Shown here in pieces: positions 1 through 7,729 of a stretch of DNA of 64,000 nt. The DNA comes from Oricola sp. (GTDB lineage: Bacteria; Pseudomonadota; Alphaproteobacteria; Rhizobiales; Rhizobiaceae), in assembly GCF_022763245.1 (NCBI RefSeq), contig NZ_JALEGV010000011.1, forward strand, positions 186,001 through 250,000. Direction: 5' to 3'. Made by a program: the position numbers and the translations under genes. The number at the start of each line of letters is the position of its first letter. Within the stretch, counting starts at the first letter, position 1. The notes below the pieces were generated by a model, which saw nothing but the letters and a program-made list of their open reading frames with translations, did no database searches and was not told the DNA's origin.

Positions 1-225
1 CGAGGCGCAGCGGTGCGGGCAGCGATGATCCATGATGCCGACGCGGCCTTCGGTGTCGCGGAAACCGACAAGCTTCTCGCCGAGGATCATGAGACGGACG
101 GGGTCGCCGTCTGCGACGAGTTCGGACGACAGGCACACGGGAACCCAGAACTGACGGAAGAACTCTCCCATCAGTGTGCCCCGTCCGACGCTGCACAGGT
201 CTATATTCTCTTCTGCTGTGATCAT
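1..225 (-). CDS. Rieske [2Fe-2S] aromatic-ring oxygenase, N-terminal part (runs off the window)
   Basis: Only the first 75 codons lie in the window; the gene continues beyond base 1. The visible part has the start of a Rieske domain: 'GEFFRQFWVPVCLSSEL' near residues 20-36, then 'DHRCPHRCAS', whose Cys69 and His71 are the first Cys-x-His pair that ligates the 2Fe-2S cluster. This layout is typical of phthalate 4,5-dioxygenase-type oxygenase large subunits, which hydroxylate aromatic acids using electrons from a reductase. The ATG is preceded by AGGAGA. It lies 9 bp downstream of the nitrilase-family gene, so the two are very likely cotranscribed. The substrate cannot be judged from this fragment. 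Confidence 0.85.
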   Translation of the reverse strand, partial: MITAEENIDLCSVGRGTLMGEFFRQFWVPVCLSSELVADGDPVRLMILGEKLVGFRDTEGRVGIMDHRCPHRCAS

Positions 226-234
226 GTGTCTCTC

Positions 235-1323
235 CTAGAGTTCAACGGTGGATTCCGGCTCGGCCGACCCGGCGGCAAGCGGTTCGAGCACGCCCGCGTT
301 CTCGAGATTGACGCGGGACCGCGCGATCGCCGGCGCGATCTGGCTCACGTCGGTCATCGGCGCGTCGAGAAAGGCGTCGGCGGGATAGAAGCGCGCCGCT
401 TCGTAGTACGGCACGTACATTTCGAATCGGGCCCGAAGGAGCGGGTTCGACAGGCCGGTATCGGCTCGGCGGTCATGGCGCAGCGCAGCGATGTCGATCA
501 TCGCGGATACGGCGGTGCTTTCCTCCGCATCCTCCTGATAGGCGAGCGTATTCCCCTGGTGGTCGAGGATGTGGGAACGCCCGCCGAGGAGGGACCCGTC
601 TGGCGAAAATCCGATCGGCCCGGCGACGTTGGCCGACACCATGCAGGTCATGTTCTCGGCGATCCGCGCGATCTTCGCCGCCTCCTGCGACGCCGAATAG
701 CGCGAATTGGTCGGATGCAGGATCACCTCGGCGCCCTGCATCATCATGACACGCGCGACCTCGGGAACGCTGATCTCGCCGCAGGCGACGACGCACAGCT
801 TGCCGAGCGGCGTGTCGGCCACTGGGAAGACCTCTTCCATCGGCGTCTGTTCGAGATAGGCCGTGCGGAAATCGTGAACCGAGGGGAAGGCCGCCGTGTT
901 CACCCGCCGGTAGCGCAGGATGACCTCGCCATCGGGACCGATGATGAAGGAGGTGTTGAAATAGCGCCCCGGCCATTCGTCCGGCGCCTCGAAGGCGTTA
1001 CCGGCGATGTAGATGCCCTTGCGCCGGGCGAGATCCTGCAGGGGCTCCGTCAACCAGCCCGGGACGGGTGAGCAGGCCCGTTCGATCCACTGGCCGACCG
1101 GCATGCCGAGCGGCGGCCCCTGCATCCCGAACTCAGGAAAGACGACGAGATCCGGCGGCGTATCCGACGCGCAGGCCTGCTCGATGAGACCGACAAGGCG
1201 CGCCTGGTTGCGTGCGATGACCTGCCGGGCCTCGGCCGTGTCGGAGGCCTGGCTGGCGCGCTCGCTCTTCATCTGGATGCAGGTCGCCCGCCACGGTTTC
1301 GGTGCGTTCTGTCCAGTGGTCAT
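235..1323 (-). CDS. Carbon-nitrogen hydrolase (nitrilase/aliphatic amidase superfamily), Lys of the triad replaced
   Basis: The 362-residue protein has the nitrilase fold signatures: the Glu motif 'VVFPEFGMQG' and the nucleophile motif 'VVACGEISVPE'. The family hydrolyses amide or nitrile C-N bonds with a Glu-Lys-Cys triad. At the usual Lys position (YRK in aliphatic amidases) this protein reads 'LRYRRVNT', so the Lys appears to be Arg. Start at 1323 is chosen because GGAG lies 7 bases upstream; an in-frame ATG at 1389 would run through the palindromic operator. It forms an operon with the Rieske oxygenase and is divergent from the GntR gene. A role as amidase on the oxygenase's substrate or product is inference. 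Confidence 0.85.
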   Translation of the reverse strand: MTTGQNAPKPWRATCIQMKSERASQASDTAEARQVIARNQARLVGLIEQACASDTPPDLVVFPEFGMQGPPLGMPVGQWIERACSPVPGWLTEPLQDLARRKGIYIAGNAFEAPDEWPGRYFNTSFIIGPDGEVILRYRRVNTAAFPSVHDFRTAYLEQTPMEEVFPVADTPLGKLCVVACGEISVPEVARVMMMQGAEVILHPTNSRYSASQEAAKIARIAENMTCMVSANVAGPIGFSPDGSLLGGRSHILDHQGNTLAYQEDAEESTAVSAMIDIAALRHDRRADTGLSNPLLRARFEMYVPYYEAARFYPADAFLDAPMTDVSQIAPAIARSRVNLENAGVLEPLAAGSAEPESTVEL

Positions 1324-1363
1324 GCGCAGTCTCCGGGTTCGTCGGCAGACTGATTGCCCACCA

Positions 1364-1375
1364 TTGGTATACCAA
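1364..1375. promoter_or_regulatory. Putative GntR operator, perfect 12-bp palindrome
   Basis: TTGGTATACCAA is a perfect palindrome in the divergent intergenic region, about 41 bp upstream of the nitrilase start. FCD-type GntR regulators commonly bind TGGTNNACCA-like palindromes, and an FCD GntR gene is divergently transcribed from the same gap. A near copy lies at 2406-2415. Confidence 0.6.
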
Positions 1376-1603
1376 CAATGATCTATCAACTGCGCGGCGA
1401 TTGCAAGGCCGCAACATCACGAAATGCGCATTGACGGGAGAAACGGCAGACCCTGATTTGTGGGGAAACAACCTGAAAGCGATGTCGCCGGGCGCATCTT
1501 CGCGTGACATACGACTGGAATACGGTGCAAACACCATGACCACTCGCGCGCAAAGCCCGACGGCACCGTGCGTCGAAGGTCAACCGTACGAAGAGGATCC
1601 GCC

Positions 1604-2281
1604 ATGACCGAGGTTTCACCGATATCCGCCGCCGGCGAAGGCGCGAAACCGAATCTCACGGAACAGGTCTACGACAAGCTGATCCAGATCCTGATCAGCG
1701 GAGAACTGCGGCCCGGCGACGTGATCGTGGAACGCAAGATCGCCGAACGGCTGAACGCGTCGCGCACCCCCGTGCGTGAGGCGCTCGGGCGCCTCGAAGC
1801 CGAACGGCTGGTGTTCAAGCAGCCCAATCGCGGCGTGACAGTCAGCCCGTTTTCGACCGAGGCCCTGCTGGAAATTCTAAATGTACGCCAACTGCTCGAG
1901 GCGGAGGCGGCTCGGTTGGCGGCGGGGAGGCTGTCGGCGTCGAAGGTCGAACAAATACGCGACCGCATCATCGAACTCGGCAAGCAGAGCACGGTCAGCC
2001 TGGCGGAAACCTGGGAGGTGGACGACATGCTGCACAGCACGATCGCCGAGGCCTCCGGCAACGCACTGCTGGCCGAACTGATCCGCGACCTGCGCCGCCG
2101 CACGCACGTCTTCAACGCCTATCGCAATCCGCACGAGTCCCGGTTCAACGTGAAGGAAAGCCTGCACATGCTCGACGCCGTCGCCGGCGACGACCCGGAT
2201 GCGGCGCGCGCGGCGATGTCCGACCATATTTCCGTGGTCAAGACCGCGATCATCAACCGCCTGACCGGCGTCATCGCCTAG
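1604..2281 (+). CDS. GntR family transcriptional regulator, FadR/FCD subfamily
   Basis: The 225-residue protein has an N-terminal winged helix-turn-helix (about residues 18-85; 'GELRPGDVIVERKIAERLNA', then 'SRTPVREALGRLEAERLV') and a helical FCD ligand domain (about 95-220) with the Asp/His residues expected of the metal site ('DDMLHSTIAEASGN', 'MSDHIS'). Such proteins usually repress nearby catabolic genes and release DNA when a carboxylate ligand binds. The start at 1604 has GAGGAT upstream; an earlier in-frame ATG (1568) lacks a site. It likely controls both the nitrilase-oxygenase operon and the NIPSNAP-RidA pair through the palindromes at 1364 and 2406. Confidence 0.9.
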   Translation: MTEVSPISAAGEGAKPNLTEQVYDKLIQILISGELRPGDVIVERKIAERLNASRTPVREALGRLEAERLVFKQPNRGVTVSPFSTEALLEILNVRQLLEAEAARLAAGRLSASKVEQIRDRIIELGKQSTVSLAETWEVDDMLHSTIAEASGNALLAELIRDLRRRTHVFNAYRNPHESRFNVKESLHMLDAVAGDDPDAARAAMSDHISVVKTAIINRLTGVIA

Positions 2282-2405
2282 ACCCGAACCGCTCCACCCA
2301 AGCGGGTTTGCCGCTCCGTCGCAGCGGGTCAGCCCCATTTTCAGCGCCTTCCGCACAACCGTCCCGATGCCGGCTTGCAAACGGCGGCATCGTGTGGCAC
2401 GAATT

Positions 2406-2415
2406 TGGCATACCA
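2406..2415. promoter_or_regulatory. Putative second GntR operator, near-palindrome
   Basis: TGGCATACCA differs by one base from a perfect palindrome and by one base from the core of the site at 1364-1375. It sits 31 bp upstream of the NIPSNAP gene, where it could block that promoter. Confidence 0.45.
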
Positions 2416-2445
2416 TTCGCACACCAAATTCGGAAACGAGGCACA

Positions 2446-3060
2446 ATGCTCTATGAACTCACGACCCTCGCGCTCCTGCCGAACCGGCTCGGCGCGGTCA
2501 TGCCGGTCCTGTCCGACGTCTGCGCGGCGGCCTCCCCGTCCGGTGAATTGCTCGGCTGCTTCTCCATCGAGTTCGGCGTCCTCAACCGCTTCCACCTGCT
2601 CTCACGCTACGAGAGCACCGACGCGATCAGCACCGATCGCGCCAGCTACATGGAAAAGGACGATCCCTACGGCATCGCCGAACATCTCGGCGGCGTGAGC
2701 CGCACCGCCTACAAGCCGTTGTCATTTTCCAAGGAGATCGTGCCGGGCAGCTTCGGCCCGTTCTACGAGTTCCGCACCTACACCCTGGCGCCGCACGGAC
2801 TGGCGGAGACGGAAGAAGCCTGGGCCAAGGTCATCGACCGGCGCGACGCGATGTCGCCGCTCCTCGGCATCATGGCCTCGATCGAGGACGCGCCGAAGAA
2901 GATGCTCCACATCTGGCCCTACTCGGCGCTCGAAGACCGGGTGAAGGCGCGCGCGCAGGCGTCCAAGGAAGGCATCTGGCCGCCCCCCGGCGGTTCGGCC
3001 CAGCTGACCTCGCTGACATCCGAACTCGGCGTGGCGACCGCCGCGTCTCCGCTGAAATGA
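2446..3060 (+). CDS. NIPSNAP family protein
   Basis: The 204-residue protein looks like two ferredoxin-like NIPSNAP units: 'MLYELTTLALLPNRLG' opens the first and 'FYEFRTYTLAPHGLAETEE' near residue 105 opens the second, ending in 'HIWPYSALEDRVKARAQ', a typical NIPSNAP tail. NIPSNAP proteins are dimeric alpha/beta-barrel relatives found in bacterial catabolic clusters, with no settled enzymatic role. The start was set at 2446 because GAGG lies just upstream and the alignment to the family begins there. The stop overlaps the RidA start (ATGA), so the two are cotranslated. It is probably regulated by the GntR protein encoded upstream. Confidence 0.8.
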   Translation: MLYELTTLALLPNRLGAVMPVLSDVCAAASPSGELLGCFSIEFGVLNRFHLLSRYESTDAISTDRASYMEKDDPYGIAEHLGGVSRTAYKPLSFSKEIVPGSFGPFYEFRTYTLAPHGLAETEEAWAKVIDRRDAMSPLLGIMASIEDAPKKMLHIWPYSALEDRVKARAQASKEGIWPPPGGSAQLTSLTSELGVATAASPLK

Positions 3061-3518
3061 GCGCACACCGGCACCCGCTTCCGGCGGCGCTGCTCGACAG
3101 CCTGCCGCCCCCGCCCCCTCCGGTGGCCAAGTTCCTGCCGGCGCGCATTGCCGGCGGACTGGTGTTCCTGTCGGGTCTTGCGCCGGTGGAAGACGGCGTC
3201 GCGCTCACCGGGCGCATCGGCGCCGAGATCGACACCGACGAGGCCAGGCGCCGCGCCCGGCTCGTCGGACTGGCGCTGTTGTCGAACCTGCGCGCCGCGA
3301 TCGGCGACCTGAACCGCGTCCACGAGGTCGTGAAACTGAACGGCTTCGTCAACGCGGTGCCGGAGTTCACCGGCCATCCCGCCGTGATCGACGGCTGCTC
3401 CGAAGTCTTCATCGAGGCCTTCGGCGAGATGGGCCGACATGCGCGAACCGCGGTCGGCGTCGCGTCACTGCCCGGCAACATCTCCGTCGAAGTCGAGGCT
3501 GTCGTCGCCTTGAAGTAG
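3057..3518 (+). CDS. RidA (YjgF/YER057c/UK114) family protein
   Basis: The 153-residue protein fits the RidA family: 'GLVFLSGLAPVEDG' and 'DLNRVHEVVKLNGFVNAVPEF' followed by 'GRHARTAVGVASLPGNISVEVEAVVA', where the Arg near residue 131 corresponds to the conserved ligand-binding Arg. RidA enzymes deaminate reactive imines/enamines; others in this family hydrolyse aminoacrylates in aromatic degradation pathways. It overlaps the NIPSNAP stop by 4 bases. In this setting it may clear an unstable intermediate of the neighbouring oxygenase/amidase route, which is inference. Confidence 0.85.
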   Translation: MSAHRHPLPAALLDSLPPPPPPVAKFLPARIAGGLVFLSGLAPVEDGVALTGRIGAEIDTDEARRRARLVGLALLSNLRAAIGDLNRVHEVVKLNGFVNAVPEFTGHPAVIDGCSEVFIEAFGEMGRHARTAVGVASLPGNISVEVEAVVALK

Positions 3519-3552
3519 GAGCGGCCGAGCGTTCACGGCCGATCCGCGCAGC

Positions 3553-5076
3553 TCACGGCTGCGCGGCCTCCCCAACGCCGTCGGCTTCCCGGCGGCGGCC
3601 GTTCCTGAAGGACGACGCGATACCCCACACCAGCAGGATCGCCGAGATCGCCAGCACGCTTCCGCTGATCGGCCGGGTGACGAATTCCGAAAAATCGCCG
3701 CCGCTGATCGTCAGCACACGGCGGAAGTTTTCCTCGATCATCGGACCGAGAATGTATCCGATCACGAGCGGCGCGGGCTGGAAGTCCCACAGCCGCAGCA
3801 CGTAGCCGACGCCGCCGAGAAGGAACACGAGCACGACGTCGAAAACGGAGTTGTTGACGCTGTAGGTGCCGATGCAGATCAGGACGACGATCAGCGGGTA
3901 GAGAAACTGATAGGGGATCTGCAGGAAGCGGACCCACAGCCCGATCAGCGGGATGTTCAGCAGCAGAAGGATCACGTTGCCGATCCAGAAACTGGCGATC
4001 AGGCCCCAGAACACCTCGGGGTGGCGGTCGAGCATGACAGGCCCCGGCGTGATGCCGTGGATCATCATGGCGCCCAGGATCAGCGCCATCGAGGCGCTTC
4101 CGGGAATGCCGAGGGTCAGGGTGGGAATGAAGGCTGTCTGCGACGAGGCGTTGTTGGCGGCCTCCGGCGCGGAGACGCCCTCCACGGCGCCGTTTCCGAA
4201 GCGCTCCGGATGGCGCGACAGGCGCTTCTCCAGGGCATAGGTCATGAAGGACGACATCGTCTGGCCGGTGCCCGGCAGCGTTCCGAACAGCACGCCGACA
4301 CCGGTGCCGCGCAGGATCGGCAGCGCGGACACGCGCCAGTCCGCCCGGGTCGGGATCATCGACCGCAGGCTGATCTTGCGCGAGACCTCCGACTTGCCGC
4401 CCTGCCGGATCGACGCGATGACTTCGGTCACGCCGAACAATCCCATCGCCAGCGCGATCAGGTTCACGCCGCTGTTGAGCTCGGCATAGCCGAAGGTGAA
4501 GCGCGGCGTGCCGGTGTTGACGTCGATGCCGACCGTGCCGAGCGTGATGCCGATGACCACCATGGCGATGCCCTTGACCGGCGAGCCCTGCGCGATGGTC
4601 GCAGCGCCGATGAGCCCCAGCACCATGATCGCCACATATTCGGCGGGGCCGAATTTGAGCGCGACGGATGCGAGCAGCGGACCGAACGCCATCAGGACGA
4701 TGATGCCGATGACGCCGCCGACGAAAGAGGCGATGGTCGTCATGAACAGCGCCACGCCCGCCCGGCCCTGCTGCGCCAGCGGATAGCCGTCGAGACAGGC
4801 CACCGCCGAGGACGGGGTGCCCGGCAAGTTCAGCAGGATCGCTGCGGTCGACCCGCCATATTCCGCGCCGTAATAGACGCCCGCGAGCATCACCAGCGCG
4901 GTTGTCGGATCGAGATAGAACGTGACCGGCAGCAGGAGCGAGATGGCGGCGATCGACCCGATGCCGGGCAGGACGCCGATGAAGGTGCCGAGAAACACAC
5001 CGATGAAACAGTAGAGCAGGTTCTGCAGCGAGAAGGCCGTGGCAAAACCAAGCGCGAGATCGGACATCATCTGCAT
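3553..5076 (-). CDS. tctA: Tripartite tricarboxylate transporter, large permease TctA
   Basis: A 507-residue hydrophobic protein with about 12 membrane spans, of the normal TctA length. It carries both glycine-rich family motifs, 'LPGIGSIAAISLLLP' near residue 38 and 'YGGSTAAILLNLPGTP' near residue 73, plus the internal duplicate 'LFGTLPGTGQTMSSF'. TctA is the channel subunit of TTT importers, driven by ion gradients and fed by a periplasmic TctC-type protein. Its start overlaps the tctB stop. The gene is convergent with ridA; a short GC hairpin (CGGCCG arms, about 3521-3540) lies between them. Substrate class is probably a carboxylate but cannot be read from the sequence. Confidence 0.93.
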   Translation of the reverse strand: MQMMSDLALGFATAFSLQNLLYCFIGVFLGTFIGVLPGIGSIAAISLLLPVTFYLDPTTALVMLAGVYYGAEYGGSTAAILLNLPGTPSSAVACLDGYPLAQQGRAGVALFMTTIASFVGGVIGIIVLMAFGPLLASVALKFGPAEYVAIMVLGLIGAATIAQGSPVKGIAMVVIGITLGTVGIDVNTGTPRFTFGYAELNSGVNLIALAMGLFGVTEVIASIRQGGKSEVSRKISLRSMIPTRADWRVSALPILRGTGVGVLFGTLPGTGQTMSSFMTYALEKRLSRHPERFGNGAVEGVSAPEAANNASSQTAFIPTLTLGIPGSASMALILGAMMIHGITPGPVMLDRHPEVFWGLIASFWIGNVILLLLNIPLIGLWVRFLQIPYQFLYPLIVVLICIGTYSVNNSVFDVVLVFLLGGVGYVLRLWDFQPAPLVIGYILGPMIEENFRRVLTISGGDFSEFVTRPISGSVLAISAILLVWGIASSFRNGRRREADGVGEAAQP

Positions 5077-5579
5077 CAGAACCGCCAGGCGAATGCGGGC
5101 ATCGGCAGGCGCAGGCCGTAGCTGAAGATCAGCCAGGACAGTGCCGCGATGACCAGGGAAAGAAGAAAGGCGGCGAGCAGCCTGTTGCCGGCCTGCGACT
5201 GCGACGCGACCAGCACGGTGGCGACCACCGTCGGGACAAGGCCGACCCGCTCGAGCAGAAGCGCGAAGATCAGGACGCTGGCGCTGATCATCACGAAGGG
5301 ACGCATGTTCGGCAATCCGATCCGCGTTTCCTCGCGCACCGCCTGCACGACGACCAGCACCCCGAGTACGGTGAGCGTGGCGCCGAGGATGGCCGGCACG
5401 TAGCCAGGCCCCATCTGCCGCAGCGTGCCCATCCGGTAGTCGAACGACGTGACGAGCACCAGAAGGCCGAACGCCAGGATCAGGATGCCGCCGAATGCGG
5501 CGGCGAGCTTCCGGCCGCTGCGGGACCCGACGTCGCCGTCATCGCTCCCGGGATTTGCATGATCTCCAATGCCCGCCAA
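5076..5579 (-). CDS. tctB: Tripartite tricarboxylate transporter, small permease TctB
   Basis: The 167-residue protein has four predicted membrane spans and the TctB/DUF1468 pattern ('MGTLRQMGPGYVPAILGA'). The start codon is TTG: GGGAGGAG lies 7 bases upstream, and no in-frame ATG precedes the first membrane segment. TctB is the small membrane subunit that partners TctA. It is first in the tctBA unit and divergent from tctC across a 280-bp regulatory gap, so transporter membrane and binding subunits are driven from two opposing promoters. Confidence 0.88.
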   Translation of the reverse strand: MAGIGDHANPGSDDGDVGSRSGRKLAAAFGGILILAFGLLVLVTSFDYRMGTLRQMGPGYVPAILGATLTVLGVLVVVQAVREETRIGLPNMRPFVMISASVLIFALLLERVGLVPTVVATVLVASQSQAGNRLLAAFLLSLVIAALSWLIFSYGLRLPMPAFAWRF

Positions 5580-5672
5580 GTGCCGTCTCCTCCCAGCGCT
5601 TTCCCGGGCGGCAGCATGGCGCCCGGCAGTCGCGAAAATCTAGATGCGCCCTGCATCACTGTCAAAGCGCTT

Positions 5673-5755
5673 GTTTCATATTCCAATCATATTGTGAAGC
5701 TTGCCGCGCGCGTGCCAACGCGATTTTGATTGAAATATGAAACATGCAATTTCAT
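5673..5755. promoter_or_regulatory. Nested AT-rich inverted repeats in the tctB/tctC divergent promoter region
   Basis: GTTTCATATT at 5673-5682 is an exact inverted copy of AATATGAAAC at 5734-5743, centres 61 bp apart. A second pair, TGAAAT (5731-5736) and ATTTCA (5749-5754), shares part of the right arm. The 61-bp spacing is close to six helical turns, suiting a dimeric or looping regulator acting on both tct promoters. No regulator gene lies directly beside it. Confidence 0.4.
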
Positions 5756-5768
5756 TACAAAACAAAAG

Positions 5769-5796
5769 TTGACTCCGGACCCGCATCGACTAGGCT
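5769..5796 (+). promoter_or_regulatory. tctC: Candidate sigma-70 promoter of tctC
   Basis: TTGACT (5769-5774), 16-bp spacer, TAGGCT (5791-5796), placing transcription start about 55-60 bp upstream of the tctC ATG. It lies just right of the inverted repeats at 5673-5755, so a protein bound there would contact or occlude the -35. Confidence 0.45.
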
Positions 5797-5859
5797 GCCG
5801 ATCCTGAGTTGGAGTCGCGCGTCTGACGATCGCGGCTCTCCGAACAAGGGAGGAAAAGC

Positions 5860-6840
5860 ATGAAGCATACATTCCGCATGGGGCTACGCGCCCTGGCGCT
5901 GGCGGCGGCGTTCGCCGGCGCGTCCGCCGCGATGGCGCAGGACGACTACCCGTCCAAACCGATCTCGGTCGTCGTTCCCTATTCGCCCGGCGGCTCCACC
6001 GACACGGCCGCACGCGTGATCATCCCGGCGATCGCCGAGAGGCTCGGCCAGCCGATGGCGATCCAGAACCGGCCCGGCAGCGCCGGCAATATCGGCGTCG
6101 GCGAAGTGGCGGATGCCGACCCCGACGGCTACACGCTGGTCATCACGGTCAATCCGCCGGTGTCGCTGAACAAGTTCGTCTTTTCCGGCCTGACCTACGA
6201 TCCGGAAACGGACCTGGCGCCCATCTCCATCGTCGCCAAGACGCTGATGGTCCTCGTCGCGCATCCCGACTTTCCGCCCAACACCGTGTCGGAATATGTC
6301 GAATATGCCCGTGAGCATCCGGGCAAGGTCCGCTTCGGCAGCTCCGGCATCGGCTCGGCGATGCACATCGCCGGCGCGGTGATCAACAAGGAAGAAGGCA
6401 TCAACCTGATTCACGTTCCCTACAAGGGAGGCGGCCCCACCATGCAGGACCTCGTCGGCGGCCACATTGAATCCGCCTTCGCCACCCTGCCCTCGGCCAT
6501 GCCCCATCTCGAGGCGAAGGCCCTGAAGCTGATCGCCCTGGCCGAGACCGAGCGCTTCGACAAGATGCCCGACCTTCCGACCGTCGCCGAAACCGTCCCG
6601 GGCGTCGGCATGACGACCTGGCTCGGCATTCTCGCACCCGCGGGCACGCCGAAGGAGATCATCGACCGCGTCAATGAAGCGACCCTGGACGCGCTGAAGG
6701 ACGAGAAGGTTCTCGAAGGCCTCGAAAACTCCGGTCTCGTGCCCGTCGGTTCCTCTCCGGAAGAGTTCTCGGAGCTGATCAAGTCCGATCTCGCGAAGTT
6801 CGAGGTGCTCCTCCCGGAAATCGGCATCCAGCCGCAATAA
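5860..6840 (+). CDS. tctC: Tripartite tricarboxylate transporter substrate-binding protein (Bug/TctC family)
   Basis: A 326-residue periplasmic protein with a Sec signal peptide (positive start, hydrophobic 'ALALAAAFAGASAAMAQ', cleavage near residue 27) and the Bug-family signature 'VVVPYSPGGSTDTAAR' that lines the carboxylate site. 'FGSSGIGSAMHIAGAVI' and 'HVPYKGGGPTMQDLVGGHI' are further family blocks. It delivers a carboxylate to TctAB encoded divergently. GGGAGGA precedes the ATG. A clear terminator follows at 6873-6899. Confidence 0.93.
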   Translation: MKHTFRMGLRALALAAAFAGASAAMAQDDYPSKPISVVVPYSPGGSTDTAARVIIPAIAERLGQPMAIQNRPGSAGNIGVGEVADADPDGYTLVITVNPPVSLNKFVFSGLTYDPETDLAPISIVAKTLMVLVAHPDFPPNTVSEYVEYAREHPGKVRFGSSGIGSAMHIAGAVINKEEGINLIHVPYKGGGPTMQDLVGGHIESAFATLPSAMPHLEAKALKLIALAETERFDKMPDLPTVAETVPGVGMTTWLGILAPAGTPKEIIDRVNEATLDALKDEKVLEGLENSGLVPVGSSPEEFSELIKSDLAKFEVLLPEIGIQPQ

Positions 6841-6872
6841 GCGAACCCTCGGGTTCAAGCAGCACCACACAG

Positions 6873-6899
6873 CGGCCGGCCATTTCGCCGGCCGTTTTT
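6873..6899 (+). terminator. Rho-independent terminator after tctC
   Basis: Perfect 8-bp stem CGGCCGGC/GCCGGCCG with a 6-base loop, followed by TTTTT. It separates tctC from the SDR gene 22 bp further on, so the downstream genes may be reached only by read-through or have their own promoter. Confidence 0.85.
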
Positions 6900-6921
6900 C
6901 ACCGAAGCAGAGGAAAATCGC

Positions 6922-7683
6922 ATGAACAGCTTCGACCTTGAGGGCAAGGTCGCGATCGTCACAGGATCGGGACGCAATATCGGTCGCGCCGCGGCCATCG
7001 AACTCGCCCGCGCAGGCGCGGCCGTGATCGTCAACGGCAGTTCCGACAGCGCCGCTGTCGAGGCCGTGGTTCAGGAAATCCGCGACGCCGGCGGCCGTGC
7101 GAAGGGCGTGATGGCCGACGTGTCGCGCGACGAGGATTGCGAACGGCTGGTCAAATCGGCGGTCGAGGAATTCGGCAGCGCCGACATCCTGGTGTCCAAT
7201 GTCGGCATCCGCCGCTACCGCGCCTTCCTGGACATGGATCCGGAGGAATGGAACCAGATCATGGGCACCAACCTCACCCCCGGCTTTCTGCTGTCGCGCC
7301 ACATCATCCCGGTGATGCAGGAGCGCAAATGGGGGCGCATCATCTTCGTCTCGGGCTTCGACGGCTTCTGGGGCAACGTGACCCACCGCGCGGCGAACAT
7401 CACCGCCAAGTCGGGCCTGCACGGTCTGGCCAAGGCGATCGCGCGCGAATTCGGCCCGGACGGCATCACCGCCAACACGGTCGTGCCCGGCGCCATCGAC
7501 ACGCAGCGCGACTGGAGCCAGTACCCGCACCAGGAAAAGGAGCGCATCCAGAACGAGATCCCGCTGAAGCGCTTCGGCGACCCGGCAGAGGTGGCAGCCG
7601 CCATCACCTTCCTGGCATCGCCCGGCGGCGGTTTCTGTTCCGGACAGGCCACCCACGTCAACGGCGGCCATTACATGTTCTGA
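6922..7683 (+). CDS. Short-chain dehydrogenase/reductase with Asn in place of the catalytic Tyr
   Basis: The 253-residue protein has the classical SDR cofactor motif 'TGSGRNIG' (14-21) and 'SNVGIRR' (NAG-like, 92-98). Ser144 is in place, but the YxxxK catalytic pair reads N159-ITA-K163; the SDR at 47816 in this window has Y-ITA-K at the same place. There is also one extra residue between Ser144 and this motif. Classical SDRs use the Tyr as general acid/base, so this one may be catalytically altered or act through another residue (His155 is near). It precedes a quinone-oxidoreductase-like gene and a crotonase on the same strand. Confidence 0.85.
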   Translation: MNSFDLEGKVAIVTGSGRNIGRAAAIELARAGAAVIVNGSSDSAAVEAVVQEIRDAGGRAKGVMADVSRDEDCERLVKSAVEEFGSADILVSNVGIRRYRAFLDMDPEEWNQIMGTNLTPGFLLSRHIIPVMQERKWGRIIFVSGFDGFWGNVTHRAANITAKSGLHGLAKAIAREFGPDGITANTVVPGAIDTQRDWSQYPHQEKERIQNEIPLKRFGDPAEVAAAITFLASPGGGFCSGQATHVNGGHYMF

Positions 7684-7729
7684 CCGGTGCGTCGTTGCAC
7701 CGATGTAGGCTAAGCCGGGGCAAAGCGAC

